Of a stretch of 64,000 bases of DNA, positions 23,955 through 35,600 are shown one piece after another. The DNA is taken from contig JARZZO010000001.1 in the NCBI GenBank assembly GCA_030544215.1, positions 40,637,670-40,701,669 on the forward strand, in the 5' to 3' direction. The DNA comes from Zantedeschia hybrid cultivar. Lineage: Eukaryota > Streptophyta > Magnoliopsida > Alismatales > Araceae. Made by a program: the position numbers and the translations under genes. The number at the start of each line of letters is the position of its first letter. Positions within the stretch are counted from its first letter, which is position 1. The notes under the pieces were generated by a model. That model did no database searches, was not told the origin of the DNA, and was given only the letters and a program-made list of their open reading frames with translations.

Positions 23955-26154
23955 TATGGTTAAGTGTGATTTTTGGAAAAGTTGAGTTAAAGTTATTTAA
24001 AGTTTCTTTTGGATGTTTGTATATAGTCACTTCTTATTTCTCTTATTAGTAGATGTAGTATTTTACTTCATGCACTTTAATTTATATTATACTTCATCCA
24101 TAATTACATGTGTGCTAGAGTGGGAGATGGAGATCATATGATCCATATTAAGCCCAACATTAGTGAGGCTTACTCTCTAATTTGTACATAAAAAGTTCAA
24201 ACAAATCGTAAGGGTGGAGCTGAGTTCTTTTGGTATGCAATAGCAATTATGTTTCTAGGGTGTGTCTTAATGTAATTATATTTTTCTTTTAGCTTGTGCT
24301 ATTTTGCTCGCATATTATGTATTTTATTCGTAAGGATTATTCATAGACCCTACTTGAGTATACATCTAATTCTTTTCATACATTTTAAATTCAAAGCCTT
24401 TATTTTCCTACATAATTAATTTAGTTCCTCATATATTACTCAAGATGTGTGTTGGAATTTGGCCTAAAGATGATGACTCACAATTTGAGCTGCGGTAATT
24501 CCCCTAAAACTAAAGACTACATGTTGTCACATTTTATGTAGAAAAATGAGTACAATCCAATTACATGGCATTGGATGGAATATTAAAAAAAAAAGTGTTT
24601 AATTTGTAATTATAGTCAAATAAACTCTCTTTTACATATTACATTACTTATGAATCTTGACATGTAGATAAAAGAGCACCATGTTTGTTGGTCAAGAGTT
24701 TAATTTGAACAATGTAAGTGCTTTTACTGGACAATGGACCGACTCTATTCATATTGATGATATATCTTCTTTTTTTCATAGTTTAGTTGTACTTCTATGA
24801 TTTCTTTCACCACTAGGGCCAAGTGCATATTAGAAGTATTACTATTTAATTATAATATCTAGATTCTTCCATCATCTAAAGAAATGATTGCGTAAGGATT
24901 TAAGCCTATAGCATTGGACATCTAGGTGACATCTTCATTAGCACCTAAAATAGGAGGGGATCATGTGACTAAGACAAGTCACCCTCCGCCTAATTGGAGT
25001 ATTGGGATGGGGGCCTTCTCAATAGCGTACACCCCTATCATGCAAAGTAGGATGTTCCTCCTCCCTTTGTCCTCCATATCCCCTTCCTTGATACCACTTG
25101 TCCTGTCGGCCATATTACTCCTATTCCCTCTACCCACCCACCTTGGCAAACCTCCCTCCTTCCTCATCCTCCTCCTGGCACCTAATTAGATGTTGTTACG
25201 AGAGGCTATACCCCCTCGTATATATCTGGCAAATCGATCATGTAGCTATAGGCGGGCCCTAGGCAAGGCTAGTTGCAGCTCTGAGGCTCAAGTAGGGTAG
25301 TTGCTCATGAGGGCTTGGGAGATGATGGGGATCACAAGGATGAGGGAAGAGGTGGGAGAATGGGAAGAGTTGATAGAGGTGGAAAGGGAGGGGAAGGATG
25401 ATGGGGTACCAAAGTTGGGTGGGTTTGGCGATTTTGGCCGAGGGGATAGAAGGAGAGGAAGAGCATTAATTGAAGTTAGGATGCTCAAGAGAAGGAGGGA
25501 AGGAGAGAGCTACTTTACCCACATGGGGGAAGAGGGGGGTTGTGCATTTCTAATGTGATATCATCTTATGCCTTGGTGAGGAAAATGGTGTTCTCTCTTG
25601 ATTATCCAATCTCTACCCTTCCACTCAAAATTAAAAAAATATGGCACATAGCTTTGTCTCCTGTGAAAGGATCTTGATCCATTTGGCTTATATAAATTGT
25701 TACCTGAAACAAAAAGGTGAATCTCAAAGGAGCACTTAAAATATTTAGAGGATAAGTTGCAAGCATGTTGGATTAAATGATGTTCAACTTAACTCAACTT
25801 TTGTAAAATAACTTCAAATGATTGAAAGACAACAAAAATAAATCATCTATTCCTGTAAAGACCTCTGATCACTTCTTTTGCTATAATATATACCTCACGT
25901 GATAGGTTCAGGGATAAAAAAAAAAAAACTTTGTAGTTCTAAAATATTTAACTAGCTTGAGCTCAGTTTATATAGTACTTAGACCTAGTTGTGTTAGGGA
26001 GACTGCATCCTTTGGATCTCATTTTCTAGATTTTTGTGCGTTGACCCTTGCATAGCAAATTACCCTGGTATACCATATTCATCTTTGGTCTTTGTGAGAG
26101 AGGCGACATAAATATCCATAGAATGAAGTGTAGAGGATCTCATGTTTGAGTTAG
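23955..26154. other. Intergenic sequence without a recognisable gene
   Basis: The sequence is AT-rich up to about 24900. A pyrimidine-rich block (25040-25190) and a purine-rich block (25311-25540) follow. I see no conserved domain, and the open frames in the blocks are low-complexity (Ser/Leu/Pro or Arg/Glu-rich). Confidence 0.5.
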
Positions 26155-26686
26155 GGGTTGTTTGGTGCATAGTAAAATATCATGAAATATCGTTTTAAAA
26201 TCACTGATTTTAAAAACCAGTAAACAAAATCTTTGATTTTTCAATTTTGGTTTATGGTGGTTTCAGACTGAAAACCAAAATAAGTTAAAAGAAATTACAA
26301 GAACCAACCATTTTTGAAATATAATAATTTACGACATTCCAAACATACAAAAAATAACACCAAAGCATTTACAACAATCGAGCATAAAGAAAATATCATT
26401 TTATAATATTTTACAATATGATTCTTTTACATATAAGTATCTATAATCTTTTGATATTACAAATAAGTCCTCCTAATCAGAGTATCTACAAATAAGCCCA
26501 CACAATTTATCGTGAATTAGTGAAAGGCTCCTAAAACTTAAAGGAGCTTATTTGTAAGAAAGTTGCGATTGTGGAGATTTATTGACAAATAGTCAGATTA
26601 GGGGGACCTATTTGTAATATCAAAAGATTATAGAGGCTTATATGTAAATAACCCTTTACAATATTATATGACACACCATACAATCC
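26155..26686. mobile_element. MITE with terminal inverted repeats and a foldback core
   Basis: The left end GGGTTGTTTGGTGCATAG and the complement of the right end (GGATTGTATGGTG) form imperfect terminal inverted repeats. Inside, an inverted pair of about 60 bases (26429-26492 against 26588-26652) folds back, so a second MITE may be nested. There is no coding capacity. The class is uncertain (hAT or PIF/Harbinger). Confidence 0.55.
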
Positions 26687-26707
26687 ATAAGATGAATGAA
26701 TTAACTA

Positions 26708-27094
26708 GGATTTTTTGCATATAGCCTCAATAGACCGTAGTTGCATGTATACCCCCAACTCTCACATATTAGCATTAATACCCCTGGAAAATTTAGAAAG
26801 TTACACTTATACCTCTCAATCTAATGATTTTGCATTAATATCCTTACATTTACTAATATTTTACATATATATCCCTCAATTCACTAAAATCTTGCATTAT
26901 GTACCCCAACACCTCTGTATGATATCGTGATTTATGCAATGTTTTTGACATATTTCGTTGAAATTCACCTGAGTTTGACGGGAGGAGTATAAATGCAACA
27001 TTTTGAAGATTTCAGGGGCAATGATGATAATATGTGAGTTGGTAGTCTACATGCAAATAAATATATTTGAGGGGTGTATATGCAAAAAACCTAC
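26708..27094. mobile_element. Foldback MITE with target duplication TTAACTA
   Basis: The arms of about 110 bases are inverted copies (26709-26820 against 26980-27092). The ends read GGATTTTTTGCATATA and, from the right, GGTTTTTTGCATATA. TTAACTA flanks it at 26701-26707 and 27095-27101. It sits just upstream of the PQBP1-like gene and could affect its promoter. Confidence 0.75.
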
Positions 27095-27139
27095 TTAACT
27101 ATAGCCTCGCAACATTCAAATAAAAAGTTAATTGAGCCT

Positions 27140-27473
27140 AACTCATGTGATGGGGTAGCCGGGTAGGCCTTCCTTTCCTTGCCCTCGCCGATTCGATGGC
27201 ACCGTGGCGCACTCGCGATTCGCTACTCGCTACTCGCAACTCGCAACTCGCAACTCGCGATCTGCCGCGTTCCTGATCCTGACCGACGAACTGACCCGCT
27301 CTGCACAGAACGGTTTAATTATCAGGTAGGAAACCCCATGGCCGGAGAAGTGGAGCTCCCTTCCGCCCCCCCACCCCCCGCCCCCACCTCCCCGTTTCCT
27401 TCACAACCCTCCACGCGGCCCCTACTCCGGAAGCCGCATTTGCCCTTCGTCCGCTCGGAACTCCGCGGCGAAG
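27140..27473 (+). other. Probable 5' untranslated exon of the PQBP1-like gene
   Basis: This GC-rich stretch shifts sharply in composition from the AT-rich MITEs to its left. It contains a heptamer repeat (27211-27259) and two good splice donors, CAG|GTAGGA at 27326 and AAG|GTGAGG at 27474. If the second donor is used, an ATG at 27338 opens an upstream frame of 45 codons (Pro-rich). That frame is not in phase with the main frame starting at 28424, so it would be an overlapping uORF. I cannot see the transcription start. Confidence 0.5.
27211..27259 (+). repeat. Seven tandem heptamers (ACTCGCA type)
   Basis: Seven consecutive 7-mers follow the pattern A[CT]TCGC[AGT] without interruption in the leader of the PQBP1-like gene. 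Confidence 0.9.
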
Positions 27474-28407
27474 GTGAGGCAGCAACCACCTAGACACCGC
27501 GCCGCCCTTCCTGCGCCTTCCTAATCGAGTTCTTCCCAACTCGTTCTGCTTCCCGAGGTCTCGGAATCATCGATTTCGAGCTGGTCGGTGGTTTGCCAGT
27601 TCCCTTGTTGGGTAATCCCCAATCCTTTAGAGTAACATAGATCTCCTTCCCAAATTTCAACTTTGCTCTTCGAGTAGTTGTTTGTCATCAGGAGAATGCC
27701 GTTCTTTACATTACTGGTCGAGGAGCAAAAGGGCGCATCTGGACTTGGATTTCTTTTTGGCTCTTTCAGTGCAGTTGATATAGATGTGGAATTCCTGGTG
27801 TATCCTATGTAGGTTCCAATTTTTTGTGGGCTTAAATGGGGGTTCTTTTTGATTGCACAGTAGCACATCAACATGCTCAATTGTTACCTTTCTCTAGAGT
27901 TTAGAATCAGAGTCAGCAAAATTATCTTGATTTGTGTATGTATCCATGCAAGAGATATGCGAAAATGAGCATCGAGAAATTTGAAAAACATGGGGGAATT
28001 AATCTGGGGGGTGGCCCCATAGATAAAGGTCTAATTTGTAGCCTACCTATATGTGCGCCTTTTCAACCCTTAGAATAAACTATGTTATCGTAGGTTTGAT
28101 GTGCGACTATTTTTGAGACCTCTAATCTGTTTTTCTAGACATTCTTCATCCATTAACGGGTTAGATAAGTACACTTTGTCAGAAGGATAGACGCATAGAT
28201 CTTTTGACCCCAGTTGCTTGAGGCTTTGGAAGATAAGCACTTCCTTGGGCATTTAATTTAATTTCCGTCTCACTGCTTTCACTAACTTGTATTGTGAGGT
28301 CTACGTGCTTAACTGCTTAACCATTTATCCGTGTTGGGATGCTCATTCCCAATGATTTAGTTCCTTTTTCCCATTTGTTTCTTTACACTTCTGTTATCTT
28401 TTTGCAG

Positions 28408-28582
28408 TTATAGTGGGGATACTATGGATCCACAGTCAAATATGGGAACCAAAATGGCAGAGGCTACAATTAATAATCCAGCAGGGGAGATGTTCATTGA
28501 TCATTCTAGGTTCTCAAGGTCTTTTAAGATGGACAATCATTCTATTGAATCTGCTGCACAGCAGGCTGTGTTACGTGAGCAA
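28408..28582 (+). CDS. PQBP1: PQBP1-like gene, exon 2 (start codon exon)
   Basis: The acceptor is tttttgcag at 28407 and the donor is CAA|GTATGT at 28583. The ATG at 28424 opens 53 codons beginning MDPQSNMG and ending AVLREQ. The exon leaves phase 0. I chose this ATG because the frame matches all later exons and the upstream ATG (27338) is out of phase. Confidence 0.75.
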
Positions 28583-29620
28583 GTATGTTTTTTGAGATAT
28601 TCGACAATGAGTATTCTTATTTGGTACTTGTTGACTTCTTCTCTCAAGCTTTGTGCATTAAAGGTTCTCAATTTGTCATATCCAGGAAATTGCTATGCAG
28701 CAAGTCATACATACTCAAAGGTAACTTTCTTGTTTACCTCGTTAATTCTTTGGTTCCATGTTATGCGTTTTAGATATAGCTTTATTATAAACATTTTAAT
28801 AATGTGAGCAAATAACACCTCGGGGAGATGGTCTGCTTATTTTTGTTATGCATTGATTCATCAGATTGCTGATTCATGACCAGTAAATGTAAAAAAGATA
28901 AAAGTAAAGCAAAGATGGATAAGTGGTTGGGTTTATGGCTAACTATTGTAGAAACCTATGTGCCCTGGTTTACTTCGTCTTGTGTGTCACTTCTCCGATC
29001 GAGGGAAGACAGGATGAGACAGGGACCTAGACATTATGCTGTCTGATCCAATGTTTCACTCAATTATTTTTTGTTAATAGCATGTTTCATTTTTTCCTTT
29101 TAAACTTAGGCAAGCAAGAAGCACAAATGAGTCTGTGGAGAATGATAAAGATATCCTCTTGGAACGCCATGACCCCAATGCTTTGAAGGTTGATTGCACA
29201 ACACTTTTCTTTAATTTTGTTACTAATATGCAGCGATGTGAGTTGTTACATTTTTTTATGCCTGAGATGACATTAGTGTCCACTCCTGTCTACTTGGTTC
29301 TATTTTAGGGAGCCCTTCTCAAGATGGCTACGGACCACCGTGCAGAAGTTGTAGCCAAACGTGGGAAAACCCTCAATGCCACTAATGGTTAGTTTTGATA
29401 GATGCATGCTCTCTCATCTTTTGGAATGATCACAATCTCCTTTTGTTTTACTTTTCTAAAGATTCATTCTTGAAGGTTTTCTGAATTTTGTTTTCTTGCT
29501 GGACTTGGGCGGTGAGACTAGAAAGTAGAAACTGTACAAAACAACCCATGTTCTCTCATATACAACTGGATAAAATAAAAGAAACTACTTTATCAAAGAA
29601 AAGAAAATTTATCATATAAC

Positions 29621-29651
<31 letters not shown>

Positions 29652-32600
29652 ACAAAAGAATTCTTTGTTTTTTAACTTGGTCTTTCTCAAATCTCAATCC
29701 ACTTGTCTAACCAAAAGGATGTATCATCTAGCCTTTCATGAACTACCCCTTCCTCTCTGTAGATGCCATTGTGAGGCCCAACTTCTCTTTACCTTGGCGT
29801 TATCTATGTTTGATCATATTTCTCCACACCTACTTCTTCTCCAGCCTCTATGACTTTGCAGACAGTTCTCTGGAAACCTTCAAGTTTTCTAGTGTCTAAA
29901 CCACTGGAACCACTGTTTGGAACCTAACCTAGCATGTCTCTCCTATTCGGATTATTTAAGAAAATCCATATTATTTTTGTTTTTATCTAGAGAAATATAG
30001 GTCGGTTTTATGTATTTTATTTATTGGACTATGAGAGCTTGGGATTAGCCCTCAGGGAGTCCGAAACTTCGGATCAGGCGAAGATCCGAGTATATGACCT
30101 CCACTGACCTCGGTCAGTGTTAATTACGTCGAGCAACTACTCGACAACCCTTGATTAACCGTCCGTATGATGCCCTTATAACATGTAACACTACTACTAC
30201 AGGCAGCACATGCATATGAAGATGTATTTTAGGTTAAGCTCTTGGCCTCACCCAAGTTTAAGTTAGGTTTATATGGTTTTGGATTGATTCCAAGGTATTT
30301 GGATTGATTCTAAGGTATCTGCATTGATTCCCAGTTATCTGGATTGATTCCAAGTATTTTAGACCCATAAGGGCATTTTTGTAATTATGCTAAGTTGGAG
30401 GGTATAGGGATATTATTGTCACTTTAGTGTGTGAAATGAATTTTAATGATTTAGGAAGGTTTCAAAACCTTAGGAGGTATTTTAGAGTTATTTTAAGTGT
30501 GTTTGGATTATAAGGGTATTTTGGTAATTTTAACCGAATTAGATTTCTAGACTTAAGGTTTATTTTTATATTTTTATATTTTTTCTGAGATTTTTATTTA
30601 TTTTTATCATACTGAGGGTATTTTGGTAATTTGTATTAAGTTCTAGGGGCCTTTTAGTCATTTTGGGAATTTTATATGTTTTCAGATTTGGTTCTCTGTT
30701 TTTTACTGAACTTTACTGATTTTTTTATTAATTTTACTGATTTTTATTAATTAATTAGATATATGAAGGATATTTAAGTCATATTTTTGGATTTATGTAA
30801 TTTCCAGATTTTGTTTTCTGATTTTTACTGAGTATTACTGATTTTACAGAATTTTTCTGATTTTAAATAATTTTTGCAGATTTTATTAATTAATTAAGCA
30901 TGGAAGTATTTAAGTCATTTTTAACTTAAGTATATTATTTTATGAGTCTATGTTTCATTATTGAGTTTTAATTATGGGTCTAGATTTAATTATGTATGGG
31001 ATGAGGCCAAAGGTATTTTAAAATATTTAATTATGTATTTATATATTTTAATTAGTTATTAAACTAATTAATTATGCATGTGAAAATATAATAACATAGT
31101 GTTACTTAAGTAGTAGATTCATGAACACATGCACACACATATGCTCAAAGTACAAATAGTGGCATTTCATTCATTATTTCGACATAATCCCGTCTTATAA
31201 AACGGTGATTTTACAACATAAATTTGGCAGAGCTTCCCCTTAGGAATAAACCTTAGGAAGAGAACGCTCCAAGAAAATATCTCCTCCAAATCGCAGCAAA
31301 CCCGGGCAAAAGCATCGGATTTGGTCTTCAAATTGACAGAGTTTCCCCTAGGAAATTTTGGGCCAAATAGGCATAGGCTTCTTCTTACCCCTTGGAGGGT
31401 ATTTATAGGCTTGAAAGCCTTAACCGGTGGGGGGTACCCACCGGAATCCTTAAGGTGGGGGGTACCCACCGGATACCAAGTGAGAGAGAGAGATTAGAGA
31501 GAATAGAGAGGGGGAGGGGGCCCGGTTGGCACCCCCCCCCCGGTTAAGAACCGGTGGGGGGGGGGTGCCACCGGTTTGAGGAACCGGTGGCCACCCCCAT
31601 TCTCCTCCTCCTCTTTATTTTATTCCCTCTCTCTCTTGTTTGTATTAAATGAGGTGAACCCCATTTAACCCCCTCTACTTTCTAGTCATGTGGGAGGTTT
31701 TCAATAATGGGGGCTAATGATTGGCCATTAAAGTCTTCTTTAGTGGAGAACCCACTAACATAGGGAGCCTAAGTGGGCATTATCCCTCTTAAACAAAGGC
31801 CATAAAAGGCCATTAATGGTCCTCTCCCCATTCTCTTTTTTGTTCTGCATAAATGAGAGGAGGACCCCCCACCGGTTGGGGGGTTTCTCTCTCTTTTTTA
31901 ATGGGTTCAAGACCCCCCACCGGTGGGGGGTTTCATGGGAACCGGTGGGGGGGTTCTAGCCTCCCTCCTTTCTTCTTTTATTGCCCCATTAAAGGCCATT
32001 GATGGGGCTTTATTTGATTTTTTTTTCTTCTTTTGTACCCTTCAGAAAATGGGTTCAACAACCACCCTCCTCTTATATTTCAATTTTAAAGAGTTAAAGA
32101 GTAAAGGGGTTGGGAGAGCGTATAGGAAGGGAGAATGTAGTACTTTATGGTTTAATTCATGTGCTTAACCTAATATTTTTAAATGAACAAGAAGCAAATC
32201 AGTTTATGGATGAGAAGCTTTTCAATTTCATGGTCTGACCTGGTATTTCTGCATCAGGCAATGTGGAAATTGGTAATGGGTATGGTGTACCTGGTGGCGG
32301 TGCATATTATGCTGCAATCCCCTTGCCCGGTGAGTTTGGTCTCCAGGCATTGCCCGACTCCTAGTTCATTCCAGCTTCTTATACAATTGAATGTGTTCCT
32401 GTTTCAATGACTCAGGTAATTCTAAAGATGAAACTCATGGAGTAGTGTATGAGACAGAGCCTGAAGCAAAGGGAAGCCAAAGAGAGCTGCCTGAGTATTT
32501 GAAAAAGAGGCTTCAAGCAAGGGGGATTCTTAAAGATGACATGACAGGTGGTGGCACAACTACAGAGAAAGTAAGCTGTTTGGGTTTCTTGTTTATATGA

Positions 32601-35600
32601 AGGAAGAAAGACCGTAAGCTGTATTTAGTGCATTTGTTGCAAATGGAGAAGGATGCGTTTGCCTTTGTGCATGGTACCATTGCTCAAAGTGACTGACACA
32701 ACTTGTGTATTTGCACACAAGGCCACTGCAGACAGAAACTCTGACACAAGTACAGCTTTATAGGCAGCATGAGATGAAGTTGCTCTGAAGAGCCTTTTCC
32801 CCTCTCCTGCTGTTATCACATGTTCTTTAATGCATGCATATTGAAACTCTAATAATCCCATCATGTTCCCCCCCCTTCATTGACTAACTTATGTTAACTG
32901 TTTACTTTTGGAAACAGGAGTCTCTTTCAACTGATGGCACAAGTGTCCCAAAGCTGCCTCCTGGTTGGGTCAGTTTATGTTGATCACAATCTTTTGTCAT
33001 TTTTGTATGTGTAATTCTGATATGTAACTATTTCCTGCCTGAATATTTTATTTAAGCTTTGTAGACTGTGCTGAACAATTTCTTCTGAATATATACTGTT
33101 TTCTTCTCAGTTTTAAGTTACGTGATGTTTAGAATATGGTGGATAATAATGCTATTATAATGAGACAAGCGCATTTCCAAATATGACAATAATGTTTTCG
33201 AAGGAACAGAATGCACAGTGCTCGAGGCCCCAGGAGCACGTGACTGCTCCTGACGATATCTTTGTCTTTAAACAGGAATGTTGTATGTGTTTAACTTGAA
33301 GATCAATCCACAATAGAATGCCTATCATACTATTGAATAAATCTCTTTAGTCTAGGTGTAGTTAAGAGTTAAGAAGCGATAATGTAACGATCCGATCCAA
33401 CTCCTATGAGAGATTGTCCATTTTGTGCCAAGCCCATACGATTTTATCCTTAAAAGGTGCCTCACGAGTTATAGGTGCAAGTCCTTCATAGTATATGTTT
33501 TTTTCCATTTTCGATATGGTACTTAGTTTAGTTCATGGTTCGGTGTATCGGACTGGATCGGGCCGACTCATATGAGTCGGCTCATATCGCGACCCGATCC
33601 GCTGGCATGCTTGGATCTGGCGAATCGTGACAGATAGCACGATACGGACTCGAGCCCGGTTACTGTTTGCCCGACTCATTGCGATCCCGCCCGATACGGA
33701 CCGATACGCTGCATCTGATATGATAAGTATCAAAATTCATCCCCTTTCTTTGTTGCATTCCTGTTTGGACAAAAATGCAGCAGACGAAGTGTCCGCAGCC
33801 TTTTAGCCCTTCCCCCCCTCTTCTTTCTTTCATTTTTCTTGAGTTTTTTTGTTAGACCCAAGGGTTTGGAGGGGATCCTGTTGAAGGAGGTGGTCTTCCC
33901 AAGGGTTTTCTAAGCCTTTCCATCCACCTTGAATGTTTAGAAACAAGGTATCTATCTGAACCCTAAAAATTTTAGCTTTTATTCTTCTTTGGTTGTTTTT
34001 TGATTTTGTTTTTGTTAGATTCAAGGATTTGGAGGGGATCTTGTTGAAAGAGAAGGTGTTTTCAAGGATTTTATAACCATTTCCATCCAAACCCTAAGGT
34101 ATTTATCCGAACCCTAAAAGTTTTAGGTTTTCTTCTTCTTTGGTTCTTTTTTGATGTCGTTTTTTAGGTTAGAACATGAATAATAGGTTCATCTATCATC
34201 TATGTTTGATTTTAGTATGAAAAGACTTAGATTTCATCAAATTTGAAGATGATTAAATGAGTTTTAATAAAATTTAGAAAAAATACAGAAAAATTCAAAA
34301 TAAATTAAAAAATTCCTACATAGACTACTTGTGTGATGGTAGACATAGATCTACAATTTTCATATGTTATGATGAAATTTTGATTAAAAAAGTTGCATAT
34401 TGTATAATATATTACTTATTTTAAATAATTAATTTAAAATTTAAAATATTTATAAATTATCTAAAGTCACCTATATAAGCATGTTACTTTAGATCTATAT
34501 CTTGTATGCATGCTACTTTAAAATTTTAAATTGAGTTTATGTAATGTTTATAAAATAAAACATTTATAACTTTATAGTTTATATTTAATTTAATAAACTA
34601 TATAAGTGATTTAAATGTCTACAATTAAGATTTATAGTTTATTAATTTATTTATTTTTAAATTTATGTTGATAATTTCTCAAAAAAAATTAAAACATAAA
34701 AAAAGTTTAAAAAATTCCTACAAAATATTTCAACAGTTCAAGTGATACTTTTCTTTCTTTCTTTAATGTAAATTGTTGGTGTTTTTTTTTTTTCTTTGCA
34801 AATGGATGGCTCCCCCCCCCCCCCCCCCCCCTAAATCGAGAGTCGGGAGATAGTGGATGGCTTCATGGAACGATGGTTGATGGAAGTAGATATAAGTTCA
34901 AGTGCAACTACTGTCAGTTTATAAGACAGGGAGGCGGTGTGTCTCGGTTGAAGAAGCATCTTGTAGGAGGAAATACAGTAGGGTATAGTAAAGTCACTGG
35001 CTATAAAAATGATTCTAGGGAGGTCAGGATTCAGATGGCTCAACATTTAAAAAGCCTTAAAGAAGTCCGCTTAAAGAAGGTTGCAGACAAGGAGAGAGAA
35101 GTACAGATGATCTATGGAGTTGATTGCCGAGGATATGATGATGAAGAAGAAGTAAGCTAGACTGATGATGATGATGATGATGTTTAGGAGGTACATGACC
35201 GTAAGCTTCCCTCTTCACGTACTCGGCGAGTCATATGTAGGTATGAGTATTGGGAGAGAGAACAAATGAGAGCTCAGGGGTTCACTTTCAAGGGGCAGAG
35301 CATTATGCTGGTGGATCATCAGGTGCTAATGGGAGCTCCTCCATACAGGGTGAACATAGGTCAAGGAATATATCATCCTATTTCAGTAGTGGACTAGCAC
35401 CTGCAAGTCGGCCTCAGAAGTACAAGTCAGGCACTCCTGTTGAGTAGGTTGACCCTTATATGTTTCCTAGGGAGCATGGGAAACAAAGAAGGGTTGATGA
35501 TGCATACAAGAAGAAGGATCCCAGGTATATATTGGGAAGGACTATTGCAAAATTTTGGCATCACCCAGGCTCTCCTTTAGTGCAACAAACAATGCATACT

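Larger units (their letters stand above)
29388..32257 (+). other. Intron 5 (2.87 kb) with a probable solo LTR
   Basis: It holds a poly-C run (about 29622-29651), four tandem 20-mers (30281-30360) and, from about 30032 to 32000, a block with a minus-strand TATA box (CCTATAAATACCC, complement near 31390-31402). That block also has CACCGG/GGTGGGG-rich stretches (31420-31600, 31865-31955). The last block looks like a reverse LTR. I could not fix its ends or a target duplication. Confidence 0.5.

Noticed and set aside
32330..32415. In-frame TAG at 32362 suggesting the PQBP1-like gene is a pseudogene.
   Set aside because: The stop lies in an 86-base intron with donor CCG|GTGAGT and acceptor actcag. 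Removing it keeps phase 1 and joins to the conserved exon 7 frame, which is otherwise out of register.
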